The notes beneath the pieces were generated by a model. The model saw only the letters and a list, made by a program, of their open reading frames with translations. It was not told the DNA's origin and made no database searches. This document shows positions 7,427 through 15,882 of a DNA stretch of 32,128 nucleotides, piece after piece. This DNA comes from Acidimicrobiia bacterium (GTDB lineage Bacteria > Actinomycetota > Acidimicrobiia > Acidimicrobiales > Bin134). The DNA lies in contig JAJEDQ010000198.1 in the NCBI GenBank assembly GCA_022821445.1, forward strand, positions 1 to 32,128, in the 5' to 3' direction. A program made the translations under genes and the position numbers. Position 1 is the stretch's first letter. The number at the start of each line of letters is the position of its first letter.

Positions 7427-8644
7427 ATGGAGTTTTCGCCCTCTTCGAACTCGGGGACCGGGACCGCCGGTGGCGGTTGCGGGGCTGCGGTGTGCGTTGA
7501 TCGCGTGGATGTGGCCGGGTTGTCCGATTCCGGTTTGCGCAAGCGGTTGGGGCTGTTGGGCGAGGCTGAGTCGCAACTTGAGGCGTTGAAGGCTCAGACG
7601 ATGGCCGAGATGGCTCGCCGCCATGACACATCAGGGGCCAAGAAGATGGCCCGCGAGGTGCTGCGGTTGTCTCCCTCCAAGGCTCACCACGACGTGAGGG
7701 CGGCTGAGCGGCTGGCCGGGCTGGCCGCGACATCAGAGGCTCTGGCGTCGGGCGAAGTGCCTGCGGATCATGCGCGGTTGATCGCCCGGGCATCGTCTGA
7801 GGGGCCGATCGACGAACGCGAACTCGTGGAGGCGGCCAAGACCCAGACCTACGACGAGTTGGCCAAGACCGTCAAGCGCCAGCAGCACGAGCTGTCGGGC
7901 GACGGCGGGCAGTCGATCCACGACCGGCGAAGGCAGAAGCGCTCGGCCCGGGTGTTCCAAAACGGCGACACGGGTATGTATGTGCTCAACGCCGAATTCG
8001 ATCCGGTCACCGGCAGCCACATCGCCGGAGTGCTGGCCCACAAGGAGAAAGAGCTGTGGCGCGCCGAGGATCCCAAGGCTCGGCGCACCCACGCCCAGCG
8101 CTCCGCTGATGCTTTAGCGGAGCTGGTTTTGCATCCCGAGAAGGGAAAGGCCGCAGGCGTCGCGCTGGTGCTGGTGGCCGACTACGACGCCGCTCAAAAG
8201 GAACTGGTTAACGCCAGAGTTTGTGACGGCACGCCGCTTCCCGCCAAGGAGCTGGTCAAGCTGGCGTGCGAGGCGGACATCTTCCCGGCGGTGTTCAACG
8301 CCAGAACCCAGGACTTGTGGCTGGGACGGCGGCGCCGCTGCGCCTCAGACGCCCAGAGAGTCGCCCTGATGGTGCGCGACAAAGCGTGTGTGGGCTGCGG
8401 GGCCGACGCCAACCGCAGCTTCGCCCACCACATCCAACACTGGAAGAACAACGGCAAAACCGACTACCCCAACCTCGTGCTGGTATGCAACGACTGCCAC
8501 CACGACATCCACGAACGACAGCACGAAGTAGGACAAGACGGCCAAACCGGTAGGCACAGAGTCGTCCCACCCCCCGAAGCATTCCCCGACACCGGGACAA
8601 CCCGCTGGCAACCCAAGCAGTTGAACCCTGTTCTCAGAAACTGA
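7427..8644 (+). CDS. DUF222 / 13E12-type HNH endonuclease domain protein
   Basis: The 405-residue protein has the two-part layout of the actinobacterial DUF222-HNH family. A helical N-terminal DUF222 region (about 25-290) includes LGEAESQLEALKAQTMAEM, SPSKAHHDVRAAERLAGL and GEVPADHARLIARA. The C-terminal HNH nuclease begins at RRRRCASDAQRVALMVRDKACVGC. Its zinc and metal ligands are visible in CVGC, AHHIQHWKNNGKTD and LVCNDCHHDIHE. The family is abundant in actinobacteria, partly mobile, and its cellular role is unknown; I infer a DNA nuclease without known specificity. The ATG is set by the -10 box 6 nt upstream. Codon use drifts to more C-ending codons in the HNH part. It closes the accessory stretch; an uncharacterised spacer of 191 bases separates it from pckA. 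Confidence 0.88.
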   Translation: MEFSPSSNSGTGTAGGGCGAAVCVDRVDVAGLSDSGLRKRLGLLGEAESQLEALKAQTMAEMARRHDTSGAKKMAREVLRLSPSKAHHDVRAAERLAGLAATSEALASGEVPADHARLIARASSEGPIDERELVEAAKTQTYDELAKTVKRQQHELSGDGGQSIHDRRRQKRSARVFQNGDTGMYVLNAEFDPVTGSHIAGVLAHKEKELWRAEDPKARRTHAQRSADALAELVLHPEKGKAAGVALVLVADYDAAQKELVNARVCDGTPLPAKELVKLACEADIFPAVFNARTQDLWLGRRRRCASDAQRVALMVRDKACVGCGADANRSFAHHIQHWKNNGKTDYPNLVLVCNDCHHDIHERQHEVGQDGQTGRHRVVPPPEAFPDTGTTRWQPKQLNPVLRN

Positions 8645-8756
8645 GGCAGATCTGCTCCACCATCGGCAACATGGGCGGCGGCCTCCGCTGTTTCAGGGGT
8701 TTCAGGCAATCCCAGCGTAGAGAAACTGAGATTTGTCTCGTGGCTCCCGGCTAGAC

Positions 8757-8851
8757 GCTGCCCACAGGGCTAGAGCTTCGCCTGGCCTCGCGACGGCTTG
8801 TCGCCCCGCGGCACTGCGGGATGCTGCCGACAGCCCTAGAGCATCGCCTTG
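8757..8851. repeat. Tandem imperfect duplication of the pckA 3' end including its stop codon
   Basis: The + strand sequence starting at 8823 (GCTGCCGACAGCCCTAGAGC...), which spans the pckA stop triplet at 8836-8838, reappears 66 bases away at 8757 (GCTGCCCACAGGGCTAGAGC...). About 24 of 29 positions match. The second copy puts another CTA triplet, a minus-strand TAG, at 8770-8772. A shorter GGCTAGA occurs again at 8749. Confidence 0.6.
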
Positions 8852-10494
8852 ATGCCCAAAGAGGCGTAGTCCTGGTCCTGGTAGTTCTGGCGGAACAGGT
8901 CGCGCAGCCGAACGGCGGCTTCGTCGTAGGCGTCGGGATCGCTCCAGGTGTTCCGGGGGTTCAACACCTCGTCGGGGACACCCGGGCACGAGACGGGGAT
9001 TCGCAGCCCCAAGATGGGGAGCCTGACGGTGTCGGTGGCGTCGAGGTCGCCGTTGAGGGCCGCGTTGAGCAGCGCCCGGGTGTGGGATATGGACATGCGG
9101 TTCCCCACCCCGTAGGGCCCTCCCGACCAGCCGGTGTTCAACAGGATGCAGCGGGCCGAGTGGGCATCCATGCGATGGGCCAGCAGCTCGGCGTACACCG
9201 ATGGCCTGTGTGACATGAACGGCGCTCCGAAGCAGGCGCTGAACGTGGCCTGCGGCTCCACCACGCCCACTTCCGTGCCGGCCAGCTTGGCGGTGAACCC
9301 CATCACGAAGTGGTACATCACCTCGTCCCGATCGAGGATCGACACCGGGGGGAGCACGCCGAAGGCATCGGCGGTCAACAGCACGATGGTGCGGGGGTGA
9401 GGCCCTTTGGCGCCGGGGGCCACGTGGGGGTTGCACGAGAGCGGATAGGCGAACCGGGTGTTCTCGGTGATGGAGTCGTCGGCGAGGTCGAGCTCTTGGG
9501 GGTCGGTGTCGGCCAGATCCCGGCCGGGCAGGGCGGGAACGTTCTCGATGAGGGTTCCCCCCCTCGACAATGCGGCGGCAATGATGGGCTCGGCCTCTTT
9601 GTCCAAGTCGATGAGCTTGGCGTAGCACCCGTCCTCGAAGTTGGAGACTCCTGTCTCGGTCCACACATGCTCGTCGTCGCCGATCAGACTGCGGTCGGGA
9701 TCGGCTGACAACGTGGTCTTCCCGGTGCCGGACAAGCCGAACAGGATGGCGCTGTTGCCGCTGTCGTCCACGTTGGCCGAGAAGTGCATGGTGAGCTGCT
9801 TGGCGTCGGGAAGCACGAAGTTCATCACCGTGAACATGGTCTTCTTGACCACTCCGCAGTAGTCGGCCCGCCCGAGAACCAGCCCCAGCCGGTTGCGCAG
9901 GTCCATGATGACCGCCCGGTCGGTGCGGGTGCCGTCGCGGTCGGGATCGCAGCGGAAGCTGGGGACGTTGATCATGGTCCAGCCCACTGCATCGCGGTCG
10001 GCGTCGTCGCGCACGCCTTTGGGGAACATGATGTTGGCGAAGTAGGCGTGGGTGGCGTACTCGCTCACCAGCCGGTAGGGGATGGCGAACTCCGGATCCC
10101 AGCCGCAGAACACGTCGGCGGTGTACAGCACAGCCTGCCGCTCGTTCAGATGGGCCAGCACTCGCTCCAGCAATCCCGAGTAGTGGTCGCCGTCCAGCTT
10201 GTTGAAGTCCGCCTTCCACCACACGTCGTCCACCAACTCGGGCCAGGCCACCGCAAAGGTGTCCTGAACGGGACGGCCGGTACACGTGGGATCGGAGTAG
10301 AAGATCAGCGGCCCGTCGGTGCCCAAAGCGGTGGCGAACGCCTTCTGGTCGTGCTCGCCTCCATCGATGCGGGTGCGGCCCCGGTCCCCGGCGATGGCGG
10401 CGGCGAACAGCTCGTCTTGGGTCAGCCCGGCCCGGACGTCTACCGAGTCCAAGCCGAAGCGAGCGCCAAGCTGGTTTGCAACCGAAGGGCTCAC
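8836..10494 (-). CDS. pckA: Phosphoenolpyruvate carboxykinase (ATP)
   Basis: PckA converts oxaloacetate and ATP to phosphoenolpyruvate, CO2 and ADP, the first committed step of gluconeogenesis. The 552-residue protein is the ATP-type enzyme (E. coli 540). The P-loop is GLSGTGKTTLS, the upstream kinase-1a region is seen in MHFSANVDDSGNSAILFG, and the metal and substrate sites are GDDEHVW, GYAKL-like CYAKLIDLDKEAEP and AKLAGTEVGVVEPQATFSAC. ENTRFAYPL and NTGWSGGPYGVGNRM are also typical. Many actinobacteria use the unrelated GTP-type enzyme, so the ATP type is notable. It begins with GTG at 10494, overlapping the stop of the small upstream gene (GTGA), so the two are co-transcribed and probably coupled. 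The stop codon lies inside a tandem duplication. Confidence 0.95.
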   Translation of the reverse strand: MSPSVANQLGARFGLDSVDVRAGLTQDELFAAAIAGDRGRTRIDGGEHDQKAFATALGTDGPLIFYSDPTCTGRPVQDTFAVAWPELVDDVWWKADFNKLDGDHYSGLLERVLAHLNERQAVLYTADVFCGWDPEFAIPYRLVSEYATHAYFANIMFPKGVRDDADRDAVGWTMINVPSFRCDPDRDGTRTDRAVIMDLRNRLGLVLGRADYCGVVKKTMFTVMNFVLPDAKQLTMHFSANVDDSGNSAILFGLSGTGKTTLSADPDRSLIGDDEHVWTETGVSNFEDGCYAKLIDLDKEAEPIIAAALSRGGTLIENVPALPGRDLADTDPQELDLADDSITENTRFAYPLSCNPHVAPGAKGPHPRTIVLLTADAFGVLPPVSILDRDEVMYHFVMGFTAKLAGTEVGVVEPQATFSACFGAPFMSHRPSVYAELLAHRMDAHSARCILLNTGWSGGPYGVGNRMSISHTRALLNAALNGDLDATDTVRLPILGLRIPVSCPGVPDEVLNPRNTWSDPDAYDEAAVRLRDLFRQNYQDQDYASLGIKAML

Positions 10495-10739
10495 GCGGGC
10501 TCCGGGTCGGCGGCGGCGGTGAGGAACGATGGGGTGCCCATGTCTACCTCTGAGCCCAACCGCAGACGGGTGGCTTGCCCTTCATCCAGATCGAACAGCA
10601 CTCGCTGGCCTTGGCGCAGCATCCGGAACACCGATCCCTCCAGCGCATCGGCAGCCAAGTCGAACTCGGCGAGGTCGGTGTCTCGCACCACAACGCCAAG
10701 ACCGGTTGCGGGATCGTATGCCTTGATCACACCCTGCAC
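10491..10739 (-). CDS. Small cold-shock-domain-like protein
   Basis: An 82-residue minus-strand frame starts at GTG 10739, 5 nt after a possible Shine-Dalgarno AAAGAG, and ends in a GTGA overlap with pckA. The sequence follows the cold-shock beta-barrel plan: MQGVIKAYDPATGLGVVVRD resembles the first strands of CspA (M.GtVKwFn..kGfGFI), and GSVFRMLRQGQRVLFDLDEG resembles the GQ.V.F.v..g end. The aromatic residues that bind nucleic acid in RNP1 and RNP2 are mostly absent here, so binding may be weak or different. The tail SFLTAAADPEPA is disordered. A longer frame continues upstream through the 5' part of fakA but is antisense to it and is not credible. An alternative GTG start lies at 10730. 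Confidence 0.5.
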   Translation of the reverse strand: MQGVIKAYDPATGLGVVVRDTDLAEFDLAADALEGSVFRMLRQGQRVLFDLDEGQATRLRLGSEVDMGTPSFLTAAADPEPA

Positions 10740-10824
10740 AGGGACTCTTTCTGCCAGTGATCGGGGATTACGGCAGGGTAATGGCTGGTCTAGACGGTTC
10801 GCGAGTCGGGCAGGCTCGACTGGG

Positions 10825-10830
10825 TAGCAT
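10825..10830 (+). promoter_or_regulatory. -10 box TAGCAT for leaderless fakA
   Basis: TAGCAT ends 8 nt before ATG 10839. The 10740-10824 stretch separates fakA from the divergent cold-shock-like gene. It also holds the inverted repeat AGTCG/CGACT and, on the minus strand, a weaker TACCCT (10780-10775) that could serve the other direction. No -35 hexamer is clear. Confidence 0.4.
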
Positions 10831-10838
10831 CGCGGAGC

Positions 10839-12515
10839 ATGACGGCAGACCGGCTGGGCGCCGATGGATTGCGGGCGGCGATGGAGCGGTTCCGTGATGC
10901 CCTGGCTTCGCACCGAGACGTAATCAATCAGCTGAACGTGTACCCAGTTCCCGACGGGGACACTGGCACCAACATGGCGCTCACTCTGGAAACGGTGGTC
11001 ACCGAGGTGTCTGCCGCCGGCGAGGGGATGGCCGAGGTGTGCGGTGCCATCAGCCACGGCTCGCTCATGGGGGCCCGGGGCAACTCCGGCGTGATCCTGT
11101 CGCAGATCTTGCGGGGGATGGCCGATTCGGTGGCCGTCGCCGGCCACGTGGATCCCCCGGTGTTGGCCAGTGCGCTGATGCAGGCGTCGGCCGCGGCCGA
11201 CGAAGCGGTGTCGGCTCCGGTGGAGGGAACCATCCTGACCGTGGTGCGCGACGTGGCGGCCGCGGCTACCGAGGCGGTTGACCAAGGGGTCGACGGGCTC
11301 ATCCAATTGGTGGAGGGGTGCCGGCGGGCCGGGCGGGCCTCGCTGGATCGCACACCCGAGCTGCTGCCCCAGTTGGCCCGAGCCAATGTGGTGGACGCCG
11401 GGGGAGCGGGCTTCTTGCTGCTTCTGGACGCCCTGGCCACTGCGGTCGATGGCCGCCCGCTGCCCGACCCGCCGCCAGTGGACCCAACCGCGGGGGTGGG
11501 CGCTGCGGTGGCCGGGGCCGACGACCCCCACGGCGTCGTCGACCCTCATCACTCCGGTAAAGAAGGCGACGGCACCCGCTATGAGGTGATGTTCTTCTTG
11601 GAGGCCGAGGATGACCGCATTGGGGAGTTTCGGGCTGCTTGGGAGGCCCTGGGCGATTCCATCGTGGTGGTGGGTGGCGACAGTCTGTGGAACTGCCACA
11701 TCCACAGCAACGACATCGGCGGCAGTATCGAGGCGGGGATCGGCGTCGGCCGGCCGTTCGACATTCGGGTGACTGACTTATTCGAGCAGGTGGAGCATGT
11801 CGAGTCGCTGGTTGAGGCCGAGATCGGTGGAACGGTCACCGCCGTGCCGGGGTATCCGGTTCACACCGGGGTGGTGGCCGTGTCGGTGGGAGCGGGCGTG
11901 CGCCGGCTATTCGAGTCGCTGGGGGTCCGGGCCATCATCGCCGGGGGCCAGACCATGAACCCCTCCACCGAGCACTTTGTGCAGGCCGTTGAGCAGCTTG
12001 ACGCCGACGAGGTCGTGCTCCTGCCCAACAACAAGAACATCGTGCCGGTCGCCGAGCGAGTGGACGACTGCACCGATGCGGTGGTGCGGGTCGTTCCTAC
12101 CCGGGGGATCGCCGAAGGGCTGGCCGCGTTGATGGCCTACGACCCGTCGGCCGGTGCCGATGAGAACCAGTCGGCCATGGTTGAGGCCGTCGAGGACGTG
12201 GTGACCGGTGAGGTAACCCAAGCCGTGCGCGACACCGAGAGCGAGTTGGGACCTATCGCCGCCGGCCAGTGGCTGGGACTGGATCGCGGCGGGTTGCGGG
12301 TGGTGGCCCCCAGTGCGGCTCAGGCGGCTACCGAGCTGTTGGCCGAGGTCATCGACGACGGCCACGAGCTGGTGACGGTCATCGCGGGCGCCGATGCCGC
12401 AACTGCCGATGTTGAAGAGGTGACCGCCTGGCTGGGCGACAATCATCCCGAGGTCGAGTTGGAGGTCCACGAGGGGGGCCAACCGCTTTATCCGTTCTAT
12501 TTCGGGGTGGAATGA
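10839..12515 (+). CDS. fakA: DAK2-domain fatty acid kinase, FakA/YloV family
   Basis: FakA phosphorylates fatty acids presented by FakB (DegV-type) carriers, making acyl phosphates that feed the PlsX/PlsY phospholipid route. The 558-residue length is standard. The N-terminal DhaL-like kinase domain shows NVYPVPDGDTGTNM at residues 33-46, with D39, D41 and N45 as nucleotide/metal ligands. SHGSLMGARGNSGVILSQILRG and NVVDAGGAGFLLLLD complete the domain. The middle region GTRYEVMFFLEAEDD and the C-terminal domain (SVGAGVRRLFESLGV, GGQTMNPSTEH, LPNNKNIVPVAERV) are typical of the family. No fakB is in the window, but plsX lies about 5 kb downstream in the same direction. It overlaps recG by ATGA, the usual actinobacterial pairing. 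Confidence 0.9.
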   Translation: MTADRLGADGLRAAMERFRDALASHRDVINQLNVYPVPDGDTGTNMALTLETVVTEVSAAGEGMAEVCGAISHGSLMGARGNSGVILSQILRGMADSVAVAGHVDPPVLASALMQASAAADEAVSAPVEGTILTVVRDVAAAATEAVDQGVDGLIQLVEGCRRAGRASLDRTPELLPQLARANVVDAGGAGFLLLLDALATAVDGRPLPDPPPVDPTAGVGAAVAGADDPHGVVDPHHSGKEGDGTRYEVMFFLEAEDDRIGEFRAAWEALGDSIVVVGGDSLWNCHIHSNDIGGSIEAGIGVGRPFDIRVTDLFEQVEHVESLVEAEIGGTVTAVPGYPVHTGVVAVSVGAGVRRLFESLGVRAIIAGGQTMNPSTEHFVQAVEQLDADEVVLLPNNKNIVPVAERVDDCTDAVVRVVPTRGIAEGLAALMAYDPSAGADENQSAMVEAVEDVVTGEVTQAVRDTESELGPIAAGQWLGLDRGGLRVVAPSAAQAATELLAEVIDDGHELVTVIAGADAATADVEEVTAWLGDNHPEVELEVHEGGQPLYPFYFGVE

Positions 12516-14683
12516 CCCTGTCGTCCTCTGTCAGAGCTGACCAGGAGGTCGCCAGCCGGCCTGCGCTCACCATGGCCGACTTCCACAAGATGGACGTGGA
12601 GGTGCTGGGCGGGGTGGGCACCGCTAAGGCCAAGGCTCTGGCCTTGGTTGATGTGGAATCGGTGCTGGATCTGTTGACCTACTACCCCCGCCGCTACATC
12701 GACCGGACCAACCAGGCGGCGATCAGCGATCTCGAAGACGGTGTCGAGGCCATGGTGATGGCTCAGGTGGACAGCGTGTTCTCGAAGAAGCTCCGAGGGA
12801 GCCGCTCGATGGTCGCGGTCACGGTCAGCGACCAGACCGGGTGCCTGCGACTGGTCTTCTTCAACCAGCCGTGGCGGGATCGCCAGCTCTCTCAAGGCCA
12901 GGAGGTGGTGGTGTTCGGCAAACTGGACCGCTATCGGGGCCAGAACCAGATGACCAACCCCATCGTGGATCTGGTAGGCGACGAGACCGGGCGCATCGTG
13001 CCGGTGTACCCCCAGTCGGGCAAGGCCGGACTCCAGACCCGGGAGATCAGGCGGTGGGTGGATGAGGCGCTGCGGCGCTCAGAGCCGAGGGGCATCAGCG
13101 ATCCGGTTCCAGAACCGCTGCGAACTCGCCACAGCTTGATCGGACGCCACCAGGCCATCGACAGCATCCATCGCCCAGAGACCATGGACGTCCACTACGC
13201 CGCCCGGAATCGGCTGGTGTTCGACGAGCTGCTCCGGCTCCAACTCAAGCTGATCATGCGCAAGCGGGCCGTGGAGCGGGCTGCGGTCGGAATCAGCCAC
13301 GACACCAGCGGCGAGCTAGTCCAGCGGTTCACCAGCTCGCTGGGGTTCCCTTTGACCGGCGCCCAGCGCCGGGTGATCGGCGAGGTGACCGCCGACATGG
13401 CCCGCCCGGTGCCCATGCACCGTCTGTTGCAGGGCGATGTGGGGGCGGGCAAGACCGTGGTGGCGGTGGCGGCCATGCTCACCGCGGTGCAAGGAGGCCA
13501 CCAGGGAGCGCTGATGGCCCCCACCGAGGTGCTGGCCACTCAGCATTACCTGGGAGTCCGCTCCCTGCTCGATGACCTGCGCGTGCCCGCGCCCGATTCG
13601 CTGTTGGCCGAGCGGCCCCTGCGGGTAGCGCTGCTCACCAATCAAACCCCTGGCGCCGAGAAAACTCGGCTCCACGACACGCTGGCTTCGGGGGAGACCG
13701 ACATCTTGATCGGCACCCATGCCCTCATCCAGGACGGGGTGGATTTCGCATCTTTGGGGATGGTGGTGGTGGACGAGCAGCACCGCTTCGGAGTCGAACA
13801 GCGGGCCGCGCTACGGGCCAAGGGATCTCAGGCCGCGTCCCCCGATGTGCTGGTCATGACAGCCACCCCCATTCCCCGCACCGCGGCCATGACGGTGTAC
13901 GGCGACCTGGATGTGTCCACGCTGGATGAGATGCCCCCGGGGCGAACGCCGATCGCCACTTTGTGGGCCCGAACCCCGGCGGAAGAAGCCGAGGTTTGGG
14001 AGCAGGTCAGAGCCGAGGTAGGGCATGGCCGCCAGGCTTACGTGGTGTGTCCGCTGATCGAGGAGTCCGACACCATCGAAGCCCGGTCGGTTACCGAGAC
14101 CTACGAGCGTCTTCAGGCCGATGAGCTGGCCGGACTACGGGTTGGGCTGCTTCACGGCCGGCTCACCCCGGCCGAGAAAGAGTCGGTGATGGCCCTGTTC
14201 CGGGGCGGGACCATCGACGTGCTGGTGGCCACCACCGTGATCGAAGTGGGGGTGGACGTGCCCAATGCCACCGTCATGGTGATCGTGGACGCTGACCGGT
14301 TCGGGATCGCCCAGCTTCACCAGCTCCGAGGACGGGTGGGCCGAGGCGACCAGGAGTCCACCTGCTGTTTGCTGGCCGCTGATGCGGTGGGGGTTGCCGC
14401 CGAGCGTCTTCGGGCACTGGTGGAGACCACCGACGGGTTCGAGTTGGCCGAGGCCGATCTGGAGCTTCGGGGGGAGGGCACCATCTTGGGCGAGCGCCAA
14501 AAGGGTCGCAACGACTTGCAGCTCGCCTCTCTGCGCCGGGACAAGGAATGGGTGGTGGGGGCCCGACAAGCGGCGGGGGAGATGTTGGACGACGACCCCG
14601 AACTCCAACGGCACGCCGAGCTGCGTGCCGAGGTTGAGCTGTTGCTGGGCGATGATGACGCCGACTACCTGATGAAGAGCTGA
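12512..14683 (+). CDS. recG: ATP-dependent DNA helicase RecG
   Basis: RecG remodels stalled replication forks and branched recombination intermediates. The 723-residue protein (E. coli 693) has the N-terminal wedge/OB domain beginning after LGGVGTAKAKALA and LLTYYPRRYIDR, with the OB strands around MVAVTVSDQTGCLRLVFF. Helicase motifs follow in order: GDVGAGKT (308-315), MAPTEVLATQHY, GTHALIQ, DEQHRFG (from 421), MTATPIPRT, LLHGRLTPAEK, ATTVIEVGVDVPNATVMV and QLHQLRGRVGRG. The C-terminal LELRGEGTILGERQKGRNDL contains the TRG-like region. It starts at ATG 12512 within the fakA stop (ATGA), so translation is likely coupled. The first 26 residues or so precede the conserved part, so an internal start is possible. 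Confidence 0.96.
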   Translation: MTLSSSVRADQEVASRPALTMADFHKMDVEVLGGVGTAKAKALALVDVESVLDLLTYYPRRYIDRTNQAAISDLEDGVEAMVMAQVDSVFSKKLRGSRSMVAVTVSDQTGCLRLVFFNQPWRDRQLSQGQEVVVFGKLDRYRGQNQMTNPIVDLVGDETGRIVPVYPQSGKAGLQTREIRRWVDEALRRSEPRGISDPVPEPLRTRHSLIGRHQAIDSIHRPETMDVHYAARNRLVFDELLRLQLKLIMRKRAVERAAVGISHDTSGELVQRFTSSLGFPLTGAQRRVIGEVTADMARPVPMHRLLQGDVGAGKTVVAVAAMLTAVQGGHQGALMAPTEVLATQHYLGVRSLLDDLRVPAPDSLLAERPLRVALLTNQTPGAEKTRLHDTLASGETDILIGTHALIQDGVDFASLGMVVVDEQHRFGVEQRAALRAKGSQAASPDVLVMTATPIPRTAAMTVYGDLDVSTLDEMPPGRTPIATLWARTPAEEAEVWEQVRAEVGHGRQAYVVCPLIEESDTIEARSVTETYERLQADELAGLRVGLLHGRLTPAEKESVMALFRGGTIDVLVATTVIEVGVDVPNATVMVIVDADRFGIAQLHQLRGRVGRGDQESTCCLLAADAVGVAAERLRALVETTDGFELAEADLELRGEGTILGERQKGRNDLQLASLRRDKEWVVGARQAAGEMLDDDPELQRHAELRAEVELLLGDDDADYLMKS

Positions 14684-14698
14684 CCCCCGGGAGCAATC

Positions 14699-15328
14699 GT
14701 GTTGGAGATCGTAAGGATGGGCCTGGAGCGCAAAGAGCAGATCGCGAGCATCTGGGCTGATGCCTTTGAGCAGGACCCGCTCATGGAGTGGGTGTTCCCC
14801 GACGATGCTGCCCGAAGGGCCTCCCTCCAGCACTGGTGGGAGTTCATGTTGGACCACATGGCCACCGGATCGGAGTTGCACGGCACTCGGGCCGATGGCT
14901 GTGTGGCCTATTGGCAGCCACCCCGCAACGAGGCGTCCGTTTCGACTGGCCCCCAGGATGGCTCCAACCAGGTGTCAGGTTGGCAAGCGGACTTCATGGC
15001 CATGATGACGGACTTGCTGGGCGATCTGGCCCCGTCTCGCATGGAGGCTCTGGGACAGATGCAGCAAGCCCGCCTGTCGGAGCCCCACTGGTACTTGGCC
15101 GTGTTGGGCACGTCGCCCGACCAGCAGAGCAAGGGTCTGGGCGGCAAGGTGCTAGCCCCGATGTTGAATCGCTGCGACCGGACTGGGGAATTGGCATATC
15201 TGGAGTCCAGCAATCCGGCCAACGTGGGCTTCTATCGCCGCCACGGTTTCGAGCCGGTCGGCGAATTCACAGTGGGCGACGGGGTGCTCATCACTCCCAT
15301 GGCCCGAGAACCCCACCCCCCCGAATAG
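14699..15328 (+). CDS. GNAT-family N-acetyltransferase
   Basis: The 209-residue protein has the GNAT fold order: an N-terminal region with KEQIASIWADAFEQDPLMEWVFPD, a central helical part, then the acetyl-CoA site YLAVLGTSPDQQSKGLGGKVL (Q-S-K-G-L-G-G as the QxxGxG/A pyrophosphate loop) at about 140-160. The closing YLESSNPANVGFYRRHGFEPVGEF has the typical N..FY.R.GF signature. It transfers acetyl from acetyl-CoA to an unknown amine. Starting at GTG 14699, it follows recG by 15 bases with GGGAG as a weak ribosome-binding site, and precedes rsmD by two bases, so it is part of the operon. The acceptor cannot be predicted. Confidence 0.82.
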   Translation: MLEIVRMGLERKEQIASIWADAFEQDPLMEWVFPDDAARRASLQHWWEFMLDHMATGSELHGTRADGCVAYWQPPRNEASVSTGPQDGSNQVSGWQADFMAMMTDLLGDLAPSRMEALGQMQQARLSEPHWYLAVLGTSPDQQSKGLGGKVLAPMLNRCDRTGELAYLESSNPANVGFYRRHGFEPVGEFTVGDGVLITPMAREPHPPE

Positions 15329-15330
15329 CC

Positions 15331-15855
15331 ATGACGCTGCGCATCATCGCCGGGGAGGCCAGGGGCCGTCGGTTGAGCACCCCAGAGGGCATAGACGTGC
15401 GTCCCTCCACCAGTCGGGTTCGCGAAGCCGTGTTCAATTCCTTGCACAGCATGGGGTACCTGCAAGGTGCTGTTGTTCTGGACCTCTTTGCCGGATCAGG
15501 GGCTCTGGGACTGGAAGCCGTATCGAGGGGCGCGGCCTCGGCAACATTTGTGGAGTGTGCACCGGCGGCGTTGGCCGCGTTGCGAGCGAACATCGAGGCC
15601 ACGGGGTTCGGCGATCGCTGCCGAGTGGTGCCCGGCGATGCATGGGAGGAGCTTCCCCGACTCGGTGATGGCTATGACGTGGCTCTCTGCGATCCCCCCT
15701 ATCAATTCGACGCCTGGCCAGAACTGCTGTCCCAGATTCCCGCCGATGTGGTCATGGCTGAGTCTGATCAGGCCGTGGTTCCAGGATCCGGCTGGGATGT
15801 CATCAAACAGCGCCGCTACGCGGGTACCGTTGTGGTGATTGCAAGCCAGCAATAG
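15331..15855 (+). CDS. rsmD: 16S rRNA (guanine(966)-N(2))-methyltransferase RsmD
   Basis: RsmD methylates G966 of 16S rRNA during late 30S assembly, using SAM. The 174-residue protein starts MTLRIIAGEARGRRLSTP, the usual RsmD opening, then RPSTSRVREAVFNSL. The SAM motif VLDLFAGSGALGLEAVSRGA is near residues 49-68, followed by FVECAPAALAALRANIE, and the catalytic DPPY is near residue 122. Length is close to that of other RsmD proteins. ATG 15331 is two bases after the GNAT stop; longer frames opening upstream in the GNAT gene are out-of-frame artefacts. Pairing with coaD, 27 bases downstream, is the near-universal rsmD-coaD arrangement. Confidence 0.95.
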   Translation: MTLRIIAGEARGRRLSTPEGIDVRPSTSRVREAVFNSLHSMGYLQGAVVLDLFAGSGALGLEAVSRGAASATFVECAPAALAALRANIEATGFGDRCRVVPGDAWEELPRLGDGYDVALCDPPYQFDAWPELLSQIPADVVMAESDQAVVPGSGWDVIKQRRYAGTVVVIASQQ

Positions 15856-15882
15856 CGACGACAGACCCCAGGAGAACCCTTC

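Noticed and set aside
8636..8730. AGAAACTGAG repeated at the DUF222 stop and 85 bases downstream as another stop-codon duplication
   Set aside because: Only ten matching bases; such a short nearby repeat is expected by chance a few times in a window this size.
8702..10285. 527-codon minus-strand frame parallel to pckA
   Set aside because: Shadow of pckA in another frame on the same strand, extremely Arg/Gly-rich, no family features.
10740..11705. Long minus-strand open frame continuing upstream of the cold-shock-like gene
   Set aside because: It is antisense to the conserved 5' part of fakA, and its peptide is His/Gly/Arg-rich shadow sequence; only the last 82 codons look like a protein.
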